This document shows positions 7,283 through 16,388 of a stretch of DNA of 25,208 nucleotides, piece by piece. Numbering within the stretch: position 1 is the stretch's first letter; every line of letters begins with the position of its first letter. The notes under the pieces are model-generated. The model saw nothing but the letters and a program-made list of their open reading frames with translations. It had not been told where the DNA came from and did not search any database. Origin of the DNA: Myxococcales bacterium (GTDB lineage: Bacteria; Myxococcota; Myxococcia; Myxococcales; Myxococcaceae); NCBI GenBank assembly GCA_003153055.1, contig PMBV01000230.1, positions 38,889 through 64,096 of the forward strand, read 5' to 3'. Both the position numbers and the translations under genes were made by a program.

Positions 7283-9427
7283 TCACATGGATGCGTCGAC
7301 ATCGAAGATAAGGGAGGTGAGATCGTAGAAGTCCCGGCGCTCCTTTCGCCCCTCGGCGGGCTCGCCAGCATTGATGACGGTCGTGATGGCATCGACGGTC
7401 GCGTGGCCCCGCGTGTCGGCCTTCTCCGAAAGGCGATGGCGCATCCAGAAGCCCGCGGCGGCGCGGAGCGCGTACTTTGGCTGAGCCAGTGTCTCGGGCG
7501 TCGCCACGAAGTCGACGTGCTCCTGGAACATGCCATCGTGCCACTGGGTGAAGTCGGCATAGTTCGCCTTTCCCGTGACGTGCAGCATGCCCCGGCCCCG
7601 GTACCGGTATCCCTCTTCCGGACCGTTCCCCAGCGAGGGGTTGCCCGCGCTTCCGTATACCTTGTCGCCGATGGTCTTCGGATGACCAACGTCGGCGGAA
7701 GCCTCCGCGGGGCGAGCCCTATAGTAGCTGAAGAGCGCGAGGCGGCTCGGCGACGTGTAGCTCATGTCCTCCACGAGCGCGAGGCTGGCGCCTGCCTCCT
7801 TGCGCGCCTGGGCGAAGAAGTGCGCACGACGCAGCGGCGTGTCAAGTCCGAGTCGCTCCGGGTTGGCGACGATCTCATCCACGATGCCCTGGAGGACCTC
7901 CGTCGCGGCGGCTGGGAAGACGTGCTGCAGTTGCTCGAGATTGAGAAGCGGCACCGGGCCGAGGACCGAGGAGAGGGCCGAGCGCAGCCGATGGCACCCC
8001 AGCTTCGATTCGGTCGAGCAGACGAAGCGAGCCGTGCCGGCGGACTTGAGGCAGATGACACCCTTGCGGTCGTCGAAGGCGTCGAAGAGGTTGTCGTTCC
8101 ACTCCAGCGACGCCGAGAGCGGCAACTTGGGCTCGAGGCCGTCGCCGGGCAGCATTCTCATGGTTGCGAACACTGGCGCACCTGCGGCCTTGGTCTGCCC
8201 GCCCAGCGACTCGAGCGCGGGGTCGAGAAATGGGGGCGTCAACTGCAGCGGGTGGACCTCGACCTCGAACGAGCCACCCGTCGCGACGCATTGCACCTCG
8301 CGCAGGCACTCGGCGACCTTGCCCACGCGGCGGTAGAAGCGCACCTCGAGATGGAGTCTCACCTCGGGGGCGATGCCGGTGAGGTGCCCACTCGCGACGA
8401 GCGCCGGTGTCGTCAGGAAACCGGGGGGCCGAAAGCCAAGCTGGAATGAGGCGACCGCCGGCCGGGGCACCTTGAGCACCTGTCGGTTGGAGACGACGGT
8501 GATGAACGGGTCCTTCTTGGTCAGCTCTAGCGCTACGTCCTTCAAGACCTGCGCGTCGAAGCCATATTCATAGTCGCCCTGCTCATTGGTCTCCTCGTAG
8601 GAGAAGTGCGCGCTCGCCGGAGTCGAGCCTGGCTCGCAGCCCACCATCCACCGCTGCACGGCGCCAGTCGCCTTCGTCCACCGCAGCTCAGTGGCGTAGC
8701 CGCCCTTGCCCCGCCTCTCACCCGGGCTGTCGTCGAGCTCCTTGATCACCATTCGCACGGCACCGTTGCCCGCGAGGTAATCGCTTGTCAGGCCGCTGTG
8801 CCGCAGCTCGACGTCGAGCTGTGTCCCTATGAGCACTGAGCTGTTGGGGGCGAGTTGGCTCCAGCCGGACTTGAAGACGAGCCCGAGCTGGTTGTCGAAG
8901 GTCGCGACGTCTTCCGTCGTCATCGGCCTGACATGGGGGTAATGCGCCTGAAGTCGGACCCGCACTCGTCCTTTCCCGAACAGGCGGTGCGCCAGTGCGT
9001 CAAGCACCGGGGTGCTGCGCGAGCGCCTCTCGGGCGGGCCGACCCGTTGCTTGAATTCGAAGCCATTGGAGCCGCTGAACGCCAGCTCGCCGTCCACCGA
9101 GTAGGTGCGGGGTTCTGGCACGCCGTCCTCCGATACCAGGTACTCCAGAGTGGCCGGGAGCGGGGCCTCAGTCGGGAGGTTCTTGTGCGTCCCGCGCACC
9201 TTCAGGGCCACCTCCGCGAGGCTCTGGTTGGCCTGAGCGCTCGACAAGGCAGTGGCCGGCGAGGCCACGGTCTTCCCATCGAAGGTCTTCCCGTTGACCA
9301 GGTTCACCGCGGTGATGGCGAGCCCCACGATGGGTGTCGCCACCACGCGCAGTCGGCCGACCAGCCCCACTTCAAGCTCAAGGCTGTTTTGGGCCTGGTT
9401 CTCGTTCTCGCTTTCCTCGGCGCTCAT
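7283..9427 (-). CDS. beta-rich protein with C-terminal GH19 peptidoglycan/chitin hydrolase domain
   Basis: The protein has 714 residues. The start is ATG at 9427, because it overlaps the upstream stop as ATGA and opens MSAEESENENQAQN. Residues 1 to about 500 contain no motif I recognise and look like successive beta-sandwich modules. The last 190 residues form a GH19 domain of the endolysin/lysozyme-like branch: HFFAQARKEAG with catalytic-type Glu544, LVEDMSYT with Glu553, YRYRGRGMLHVTGKANYADF, AAGFWMRHRL, and ITTVINAGEP. Such domains cleave beta-1,4-linked GlcNAc polymers, either peptidoglycan or chitin. There is no Sec signal, so export, if it happens, must use a specialised route, lysis, or the neighbouring gene products. 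It is the last gene of the three-gene block. Domain call is firm; biological target is inferred. Confidence 0.85.
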   Translation of the reverse strand: MSAEESENENQAQNSLELEVGLVGRLRVVATPIVGLAITAVNLVNGKTFDGKTVASPATALSSAQANQSLAEVALKVRGTHKNLPTEAPLPATLEYLVSEDGVPEPRTYSVDGELAFSGSNGFEFKQRVGPPERRSRSTPVLDALAHRLFGKGRVRVRLQAHYPHVRPMTTEDVATFDNQLGLVFKSGWSQLAPNSSVLIGTQLDVELRHSGLTSDYLAGNGAVRMVIKELDDSPGERRGKGGYATELRWTKATGAVQRWMVGCEPGSTPASAHFSYEETNEQGDYEYGFDAQVLKDVALELTKKDPFITVVSNRQVLKVPRPAVASFQLGFRPPGFLTTPALVASGHLTGIAPEVRLHLEVRFYRRVGKVAECLREVQCVATGGSFEVEVHPLQLTPPFLDPALESLGGQTKAAGAPVFATMRMLPGDGLEPKLPLSASLEWNDNLFDAFDDRKGVICLKSAGTARFVCSTESKLGCHRLRSALSSVLGPVPLLNLEQLQHVFPAAATEVLQGIVDEIVANPERLGLDTPLRRAHFFAQARKEAGASLALVEDMSYTSPSRLALFSYYRARPAEASADVGHPKTIGDKVYGSAGNPSLGNGPEEGYRYRGRGMLHVTGKANYADFTQWHDGMFQEHVDFVATPETLAQPKYALRAAAGFWMRHRLSEKADTRGHATVDAITTVINAGEPAEGRKERRDFYDLTSLIFDVDASM

Positions 9428-12400
9428 GAGCTGGCTCCTTCCGGGAGCGTCAGCGGTTGGGCTTCGTCCTTTGGCCAGGTGCCACTCACCGCAGTCAGGC
9501 GCCTCCCGAGCACCTCCTCGCCGACGGGGGCGAGCTCGAAGACAAGGTGCGCTCCCTCTTCGAGGTACTTCATTTCGAGCTCTGCCTCGATGAGGCCGTC
9601 GCCTCGACACGTGCCCTGGTTCGTGGGCGCGGCGGTCCGGCACTTGATGAGCTTCTCCAGGAGCTCCACTCGGTTGCCTCGTGCCTGCGGGGCCCGAGCG
9701 TTGGCGAGCACGAGGCCGCCCTCTCCGCGCTTCTTGGCCGTGAAGACGAAGGGCTGGCTGGTGGGAACGAATTTCGCTTGGCCCGAGAGGCGGAGCACCG
9801 CGCGGCCGTTCTTGGCTTCGGTGACGATGCGCAGCTCGGGCTCAGAGCTGGCCGAGTCGGTGTGCAGTGGCGCTTCCCAGCCAGGCGAGATCGCACCGAG
9901 ATCAATCGAGGACTGGGTGATGGCGATGAGCTCGTTGTCGAACAGGGCACTTCCGCCAGGGACGACGGCGCTGACCGTCACCCTCTTGTTGACGACCGCA
10001 GGGTCTGCAACCCATCGCTCCTTCCCCTGGGCCTTCTCTTTCTTCAGCAAAGACAATTCAGCACGGAGGACCGCAGCCGTAGCGGTTTTGAGGACCGCGC
10101 CGCCGAGGCTCCGCTCGACCCCGTCGATGTGCGCGATGACGATGGGTGCGGCTTTCTCCCAGTCAACCCGAGCACCGCGCAATGGGAAGGTGACGACGAG
10201 CGTCGAGTCTTTCATCGAGACGCTCCCGGCGTCGAAGCCGGGGAACGCGAGCCGCTTGAAAGGCCTGGTGCCCACCGCGTGGATCCACGACGTCGCGCCG
10301 GTACCTGCTTGGGCGCGGTCCTGCTCGACGATGGTGTCGATCTCCTTGCCGGCGGTGGCCGCCAGACGGTCCTTCAATCCAGGCTGAAGCGCAACCTCGA
10401 TGGGGTTCGAGCCGAGGTGATCCGCGGAGTCGATGGGCGCCATACCGTTCGGGCAGAGGAAGCTGGCGCGGAGGGCCACTCGCTCCTGCTGGGCTGCGTC
10501 GGGTCGCGCTTCCCCGAGCACACGGCCAAACAGCTCGCTGGCCTGGAGCTCAAAGGTGACATCGCCGGCCGTGGACGGATCGGACGGATTCACTACCAAC
10601 CGGAGTCGGTAGCTCACTCCCTCCTGCACCAGCTCCACGCTGGAAAACGCATGGGTGTCTTGCGCGAAGGTGACGTAGCGCTGGCGACGCCGGACGCCTT
10701 CGGGGCCTGCCGCGTTGCTCCAGTCCGAAGAAACGACGTCGACGCCGCGGCCGTCGGCCAACGCGCTGCCGGGAAGGAGCGTCAAGGAGATCAGCCCCAA
10801 CGAGGAGCGCAGCTTCTGGAGGGCGTCGCGCAGCACCAGGTGCACTCGCATGGGCCGCGGTGCGCAGGCCTTGCTCCATTCGCCGTAGGTGAAGTTGGGG
10901 CTGAGCTTGGCCGAGTCCTTCGCGTCCCCGCGAAGCCCCACGACACACTCGTCGTCGATGACGAAGTCCGAAGGGATGAGCTTGGGGCCGGCGGACACCA
11001 GCGGCAGACACCAGGCCGAGCGCTCCCAGGAGAGCGTCGGCGGAGCCGAAGCCTCGAGCACGATGCCGCGACCCTCTGGGTCTTCGGCCCACACCTTCAC
11101 CTCGGTGGTGAACGGCGCGCACTTCGGGGCCACTTGGCTGACGAAGCGCTGAATGACCGCGGCGGGAGTTCTGAGCGGCCTCACCGGAGCGAGCACCGCC
11201 CTGAAGCCGTCGGCCGAGAGCGAGGTGAGCTTGAGCATGCCCTTCGTCTGTGCTGCCCACTGCTGGGCCACCGTCTCCACAGCCTTGCACAAGGTGAGGG
11301 CCACATGGGGAGTCGGCGGCGCACCAGCCGGCTCGTCTGTATTGTGTTCGACCACGGCGGTGTAGTCCGAGAGGGTGAAGCTCGCTGTCACCTTGGCACC
11401 CACGCCCTTGACGAGACCAACGACAAACCCGCCATTTCGGTCCAGAAGCCACCCGACCGATTCGGGCCACTTCTCGTCGTCCTCTCCTTTCACCTTCGCC
11501 CACTCGACCACGAAGTAGCCAGCGAGGCGCACCGGGCAGTTCTCGGTGAAGTGAAGGGTGAGCCTGTACTTTCGAGTCTTGGGGTCCTTGACGAGCTCAA
11601 ACCGAGGGTGCGCCACGGGAGCCGCGATGGTGATGAGCGCCGGGTCGGCCTCGATGCTGCCTTGCTTCTCGCTGGTTGCGCCGCTCCCGGCCTCGGGCGC
11701 GATGAGCCTCCAGCGCCCCCACATCGGGGCATTGGTGGCGACGACGAAGATGCCCTCGTCAGCCGGGCCCTGTTTCAGAAGGATGTCGTCGGCGTCACCT
11801 GTCGCGCCGTCTCGCCGAGCCTTGAGGGTGAGGGACCCAGACTTGTAGGAGTCGGCGATGGCCACCGCGTAGAGGTCATGGCCAACCCGGCAGACGCGAG
11901 GGCCCCGGTAGAACCAGCCCCAGAACTTCGGCTTGAGCGCGTCGGAGGACTCCTCCAGGTCCCACTGGCTGCGCAGGCCGACGGTCTCTCGGCTCTCGCC
12001 AGCGGGCCCGTCCTGTTGCAACAGCTTCAAGAGCCACAGCAGCGTCACCGGGTGGAGATTCTGGATGACGGCGTCCGACGGCAACAGACTGCCGAAGAGC
12101 GACGCGGCGTTCTGCCCGTCGGTGTCGCCCGTCGGAACCTCGCCCAGTGAGGTCGTGGCCTGGGCTGCGTTGCTCTCGCTTGGCTCCGCGGCGTCGGCTC
12201 CGTTGTCGCTGGGTGGACCAAACCAAGCGGCCTCGAGGAGGTGCGAGGTCGAGCCGTCGATGTTGCTCAGCTTGAGCTCCGCGAGTTTCTTGATGAGCTT
12301 CTTGAGTGCGCCGCTGGACCACTCGCTCTGGTGCTGAAGACGGAGGCCACGCCAACGGTGCTGGAGCGCGTCACGACACAGAGAGTAGTCGACCCCGGCG

Positions 12401-14982
12401 TCTTCGCCGCGATCGAGGATGAGGTTGCCAGAGGGCTCGAGCTTGACGGTATGCGCGTTCGCGGGAACCACGAGCTCGAGTTCGAACTCGGCCCGCCGGA
12501 CCGCGGCAGCGCCTGAGCCCTCACTGACGGTCGTCGTTCGCTTCTCGTCAGAGATGGTGAGCTCCTGGGGCTCGCCAATGACCGTGCCTGTCTCGTCTTT
12601 GAAGATGGCAGTGATGCCGTAGCCCTCCGTGGGAGGAGGCAGTGGAGTGCCACGGCCCTCGATGACGGGCGTGGCGACGACGAGCTTGATGACGTAGCTC
12701 GCGCCATCCAACGGCGGCTCCTCCTTCGGGGGCGAAGCGAAGGTGGCCTCGCTGGCGTAGAATCGCGTCACGGCCGTTCCCCAGAGACGAGACGCCGAGG
12801 CTGGCGCCCCTGAGTCGACGAGCAGCTTGACCTCCTTGACGATGGGGTCGAGCGCCTTCTTGTCTTCACTGGGCAAGAGCGGCTTCAGCGTGGAGGCGAT
12901 CTCGTCGGCTCCGACGAAGTTGTCGCTGACGATGTCGTCTATGGACGAGAGTGTCACTCCTTTGCTCGCAGCGCGGGAGGCGAGCTCCTCGAAGGCCGAC
13001 GGGCTGGATTGAGTGCCGGGTGGACAGAGGACTTCCCAATGAATGCAGGCAGGGAGAGTATCCGTTCCGCTCCGTCCTCGGGCAATCTCGATGGGCGCCG
13101 CGAATCCAAGAGTGTCGCCGTAGTTGAGCGGAAGGATAGGCCGCGAGAATGTCACAACCTTGCCCGAGACGAGGCCCTCGTAGGCCTTCTTGAGCTGGGC
13201 AGGCGGCTCCCTCACATAGGCAAGATGACCGGCGACCGCGTCCTTGAGAAGCCAGTGATGCGTCACCTGGGAGGCGCCAGGAGTGGCCGGTGTTTGTTCT
13301 GCGTAGACGTCGCACGCGCCAGCGTTCGTGCTTACCTCGCTGGCTGCCCAGTACACGCGGCCGACCGGGCCCTGGTCGGGGTCGAGGTTGACGATGGCCT
13401 TGAAGCGGCGAAAGTAGAGCTGCCGAAGCCAGCCGACCCCGTCGTAGTCGTCGGAGCTGCTGCCGGCCGCGTCGTACGGCCAGGTCGTCGGCATGAGGTG
13501 CATGTAGAGCGAGTAGAAGGGCAGCCGCTTCGGAACGGGTGGGGGCTCGGCGGGCTCGGTGGTTGGTGCAGCAGGCTGAGAACGAAGCTCGAGCTCGTGT
13601 CGGACCAGCACGAAGCCAGAGTAGGCCCCCAAGAAGCCCGCTTCGGTTGCCGTGTATCGATGCGCTGGAGCCTTGCGGAGCCGCGCGGCGACGATGTAGC
13701 CGGGGCCCATGCAGTGGACGTCCGTTGGGCCGGTTCTTGGTGCCTCCTGCGGCGAAGCGAGGTGCACCCCGCTGTGAACGAGTTGGTTGCTCCCGACTGG
13801 ATAGAAGCCAAGGGGAGACGCACCCCGCGCTGGCGATTCGGCGGCAACCGAGGCCCCTTCGGCGCGTTGGAACTGCGCCAAGGGCGGCAGCATGAAGTCT
13901 CGGGTCTTCTGAAACGGAAAGACCAAGTTGTTGACGAGATTGCTGATGACGACGCTGGAGTCGTAGGGGGTCTTCTCTTCGCACCAAGAATAGGACCCAC
14001 CGATTTCGTAACAGACCCCATCGGCAGGGCTGTTGTCGTAGGTGTAATCCATCAAGAGGGCGTCGTCTGGAAGAGCCAGGTTCGGCTTGAAAAGACTCGA
14101 AGCTCGCACGAGATAGAGGGAGCCTTCGGCTCGGTTCCAGCCGCCATCGCCTTTGACTATTCTGATGATGCTGTCCTTGCCTTCCTCAAGGTGTGCGAGG
14201 TTTCCGCAGTCGTCCCAGTCACTCCATCTGGCGCGATTGAAAACGCTCTCGCACGGAGGCGTGAAGAGATCGAGCTTGGGCGGCGCCGGGTCGGCGATCA
14301 GGAGCCAAAGGCCCAGTGAACCATTCCTGTCTGGCAGCTCGCAGTAGCCGGAGATCAAGACGATATGGGAGCGATAGTATCCGCCCGTAGAGAATCCGGA
14401 ATAGAGGAGTGCTGGATTGTTCCGGTCCTTCAGGAGCGAGAGAACTGGCGCGAGTTGTTTGCGAATGGCCGCCGGATCTCTCGAGATGGCAAGAGCCCTC
14501 TCAACGCGGAGGCGGCGCTCCTCTCGAGTGTCCGGTTCAAGCGGGAGGATCTTCCAGGTCTTATGGACTCTCGCGTCGAACTCCGCTCCTACCTCGCTGA
14601 GCAGCTCGGATAGAACGAAGCCATCTGCAACGACCTTGCCGTCGGCCCGGCGAAGGTCCATGACTGAGGCATCGCCGACCCAGTGCGTAACATAATCCTC
14701 CTTCTGTTGTATTTGTCCAAGTGCGAGTTTTCGGTAGTTGCGAAGCATCGTGCTGGATGTTCTGCCACACCAGTTGTCGCCACGCCCTTGAGGATTGTGT
14801 TGCCCGAGGAGTGGAATTCGGAGGAAATGGTAGCAAGCGCACCTTGCAATGAGGGTGCCGGGAAAATCATAGGCATCAACCGGGTAAATGCGAGCAGGGG
14901 TTCCATCCTTGGAGGACATCGTGCGTCCGCCGGCGTCCTCCCAGTTGTGCACCGAATCGACCAGGGGTCTGATGCCGCTCAT
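9424..14982 (-). CDS. giant 1852-aa protein: C39-like cysteine peptidase head, M23-like segment, beta-rich body
   Basis: The N-terminal 250 residues read as a papain/C39-like peptidase: GDNWCGRTSSTML with Cys72, YYRSHIVLISGY with His206, and LLIADPAPP with Asp231, the order and spacing of a Cys-His-Asp triad. Residues about 390-500 resemble an M23 (lysostaphin-type) metallopeptidase: VHSGVHL (His403; His407 where Asp is usual), GPGYIVAARL, SGFVLVRHEL and FYSLYMHL. Around 886-888 an HQSEW motif, with NLHPVTLLWLL near 977, recalls a domain I remember beside M23 units in type VI secretion-associated wall hydrolases. The rest is mainly beta-rich. No Sec signal or transmembrane helix is evident. 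ATGA overlaps join it to both neighbours. The N-terminal third is lower in GC than the rest. Coding status is certain; domain calls are moderate. Confidence 0.78.
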   Translation of the reverse strand: MSGIRPLVDSVHNWEDAGGRTMSSKDGTPARIYPVDAYDFPGTLIARCACYHFLRIPLLGQHNPQGRGDNWCGRTSSTMLRNYRKLALGQIQQKEDYVTHWVGDASVMDLRRADGKVVADGFVLSELLSEVGAEFDARVHKTWKILPLEPDTREERRLRVERALAISRDPAAIRKQLAPVLSLLKDRNNPALLYSGFSTGGYYRSHIVLISGYCELPDRNGSLGLWLLIADPAPPKLDLFTPPCESVFNRARWSDWDDCGNLAHLEEGKDSIIRIVKGDGGWNRAEGSLYLVRASSLFKPNLALPDDALLMDYTYDNSPADGVCYEIGGSYSWCEEKTPYDSSVVISNLVNNLVFPFQKTRDFMLPPLAQFQRAEGASVAAESPARGASPLGFYPVGSNQLVHSGVHLASPQEAPRTGPTDVHCMGPGYIVAARLRKAPAHRYTATEAGFLGAYSGFVLVRHELELRSQPAAPTTEPAEPPPVPKRLPFYSLYMHLMPTTWPYDAAGSSSDDYDGVGWLRQLYFRRFKAIVNLDPDQGPVGRVYWAASEVSTNAGACDVYAEQTPATPGASQVTHHWLLKDAVAGHLAYVREPPAQLKKAYEGLVSGKVVTFSRPILPLNYGDTLGFAAPIEIARGRSGTDTLPACIHWEVLCPPGTQSSPSAFEELASRAASKGVTLSSIDDIVSDNFVGADEIASTLKPLLPSEDKKALDPIVKEVKLLVDSGAPASASRLWGTAVTRFYASEATFASPPKEEPPLDGASYVIKLVVATPVIEGRGTPLPPPTEGYGITAIFKDETGTVIGEPQELTISDEKRTTTVSEGSGAAAVRRAEFELELVVPANAHTVKLEPSGNLILDRGEDAGVDYSLCRDALQHRWRGLRLQHQSEWSSGALKKLIKKLAELKLSNIDGSTSHLLEAAWFGPPSDNGADAAEPSESNAAQATTSLGEVPTGDTDGQNAASLFGSLLPSDAVIQNLHPVTLLWLLKLLQQDGPAGESRETVGLRSQWDLEESSDALKPKFWGWFYRGPRVCRVGHDLYAVAIADSYKSGSLTLKARRDGATGDADDILLKQGPADEGIFVVATNAPMWGRWRLIAPEAGSGATSEKQGSIEADPALITIAAPVAHPRFELVKDPKTRKYRLTLHFTENCPVRLAGYFVVEWAKVKGEDDEKWPESVGWLLDRNGGFVVGLVKGVGAKVTASFTLSDYTAVVEHNTDEPAGAPPTPHVALTLCKAVETVAQQWAAQTKGMLKLTSLSADGFRAVLAPVRPLRTPAAVIQRFVSQVAPKCAPFTTEVKVWAEDPEGRGIVLEASAPPTLSWERSAWCLPLVSAGPKLIPSDFVIDDECVVGLRGDAKDSAKLSPNFTYGEWSKACAPRPMRVHLVLRDALQKLRSSLGLISLTLLPGSALADGRGVDVVSSDWSNAAGPEGVRRRQRYVTFAQDTHAFSSVELVQEGVSYRLRLVVNPSDPSTAGDVTFELQASELFGRVLGEARPDAAQQERVALRASFLCPNGMAPIDSADHLGSNPIEVALQPGLKDRLAATAGKEIDTIVEQDRAQAGTGATSWIHAVGTRPFKRLAFPGFDAGSVSMKDSTLVVTFPLRGARVDWEKAAPIVIAHIDGVERSLGGAVLKTATAAVLRAELSLLKKEKAQGKERWVADPAVVNKRVTVSAVVPGGSALFDNELIAITQSSIDLGAISPGWEAPLHTDSASSEPELRIVTEAKNGRAVLRLSGQAKFVPTSQPFVFTAKKRGEGGLVLANARAPQARGNRVELLEKLIKCRTAAPTNQGTCRGDGLIEAELEMKYLEEGAHLVFELAPVGEEVLGRRLTAVSGTWPKDEAQPLTLPEGASS

Positions 14983-16388
14983 TTTTCGACCTGTTTCAGT
15001 TTGAAAATCTTGCCCAAAATCGTCTTCCGTGTCCCTCCGTACCCTGGCTGGGCGACAACGAAGTGGTTCCCATTCAATGTTGCTGAGTACCCGTCCCCCC
15101 CTAGGGATAGCTTGACAAGACCACCTTTGAATGTCGCGTAAATTTCAGCAACGGGTTCCACGGCGAGAAACTCGCGGTGTCGAGTCATTTCGCATGTAGG
15201 GCAGATTCCCCCCGTTCTCTCTGATACCTCAAGGTGGCAGTAGCTCCAGTCGGTGGTAGTCATGACGTCTGAGTATGGATCAGACGGTCGCTGCAGCCCG
15301 CCGGGTTTGATGGTGAGTGTGACGGTATTCAGGAAGTCATATGTATATATTGGAACTGCATTTGGGACTTTCTGGTTTGGGTCGAGAATCTGCCCGTCCG
15401 GATTCCACCAAGTTCCATGTAGAAAGGCGGGAGCGCCGCTCGTGTAGAACGACTTCCAGCCGGAGCGGTTGGGCGGCTTTTCCCCAACAAAGTTGGAGTC
15501 CACGAAGGAGGCTGCGTCGTCAGCGTTCAGCCACCCCAGCGGTTCGTTGTCTTCTCCTGAGACGAGAACATAGCGATTCTTCGTGTGGAAGACGTAGTCC
15601 TTCACCTTGATGGTCGCGGGCTTGAAGAAGTCGTCGAACTGCCTCTCGCCACCCACGTACAGTGAGAACGTGGCCTGGATACGGAAGGGCCCACGCTGAG
15701 GGTCCAGGATGCCGGTAACTGAGTCAGCGCGTCCAGGCCAGGCCGTGACTGGCTGCGACCACAAGACGTACGCCTCTCCTGTCTTGTGTGCGGTCTCCAT
15801 GTCGCGGCGCTCCCCCGCCGGGCCTTTGGCGAGGAGGCTTCTGCCTTCAAGGAGGACCCCTTGGGGGCTCCACTTGGCAAGCGCCGATGCGAGACATTGC
15901 TCGGCGTCCTCGCTCAGGTTGTCTTTCGTCGCGGTGTTGAGGTCTGCGAGCGCGTCCTCCTTCTCTTCTCCGTCGGGTGCACGCAGATACGCTTCGAGCG
16001 CCACTGCTACGGCGGGCGGAAGCGATGGCGCGCAGGCCTGTGCTGTCTTTGAATACTCCGCAAGAAAGGTCCGGTAGGGCTTGGGGTCGTTCTTCTCAAC
16101 CGAGGCTCGGAGGGAGGCGAAGCGCTCCGCGATCTCCGTCGCATACCAGAGGCGCAAGACCGCGAGCTGGCTCGCAGGCTTCTTCTCGCTGGGAGGGAGG
16201 GGCGGTGTCAGCCTGGGGCCCTGGTACCCGACGGGCGACGGGCGACTCCGAAGCAGGTCCACTAGGGCGGCGGGAGCTCCCCTGGGGCCGTCCTCCGCGA
16301 AAGCCCGGTCGGCTCCCAACATGGTGAATGCGGACGCCAGCAGCAAGATGGCTGATGAGCGCGCCTTGATGCGCAACGCTGACTTCAT
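14979..16388 (-). CDS. secreted 469-aa protein of unknown function, first gene of the block
   Basis: The start is ATG at 16388: AGGGGA lies upstream, and the protein then opens with a textbook Sec signal (KSALRIKARSS, hydrophobic LLLASAFTML, cleavage near AFAED). A longer in-frame extension upstream has no RBS and would bury the signal. A helical N-terminal part (about 40-210) is followed by a beta-rich, Trp/Tyr/Asn-rich part with several Gly-Asp/Asn turns. There is one CxxC pair (GGICPTCEM) near residue 400. I recognise no family. It should be periplasmic or secreted, while the two following proteins lack signals. As the first gene of a wall-hydrolase operon it might be a periplasmic protective protein, an adaptor, or a third enzyme. 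Its DNA is unusually AT-rich for the window, for example 26 of 60 G/C in 15301-15360. Confidence 0.8.
   Translation of the reverse strand: MKSALRIKARSSAILLLASAFTMLGADRAFAEDGPRGAPAALVDLLRSRPSPVGYQGPRLTPPLPPSEKKPASQLAVLRLWYATEIAERFASLRASVEKNDPKPYRTFLAEYSKTAQACAPSLPPAVAVALEAYLRAPDGEEKEDALADLNTATKDNLSEDAEQCLASALAKWSPQGVLLEGRSLLAKGPAGERRDMETAHKTGEAYVLWSQPVTAWPGRADSVTGILDPQRGPFRIQATFSLYVGGERQFDDFFKPATIKVKDYVFHTKNRYVLVSGEDNEPLGWLNADDAASFVDSNFVGEKPPNRSGWKSFYTSGAPAFLHGTWWNPDGQILDPNQKVPNAVPIYTYDFLNTVTLTIKPGGLQRPSDPYSDVMTTTDWSYCHLEVSERTGGICPTCEMTRHREFLAVEPVAEIYATFKGGLVKLSLGGDGYSATLNGNHFVVAQPGYGGTRKTILGKIFKLKQVEK

Noticed and set aside
9428..9643. 72-codon N-terminal extension of the GH19 gene
   Set aside because: Arg/Pro-rich, lies wholly inside the upstream gene, and ATG at 9427 has the same ATGA coupling used elsewhere in the block.
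10700..10920. possible M15 (D,D-carboxypeptidase-like) domain in the giant protein
   Set aside because: NFTYGEW and GRGVDVV are reminiscent, but the zinc-binding His residues are not where expected; recorded only as a hint.
9457..12150. 897-codon open frame on the plus strand, antisense to the giant gene
   Set aside because: Arg/Gly/His-rich with no domain, start site or signal; it is the kind of mirror frame expected opposite GC-rich coding DNA. The minus-strand gene has motifs and coupled starts.
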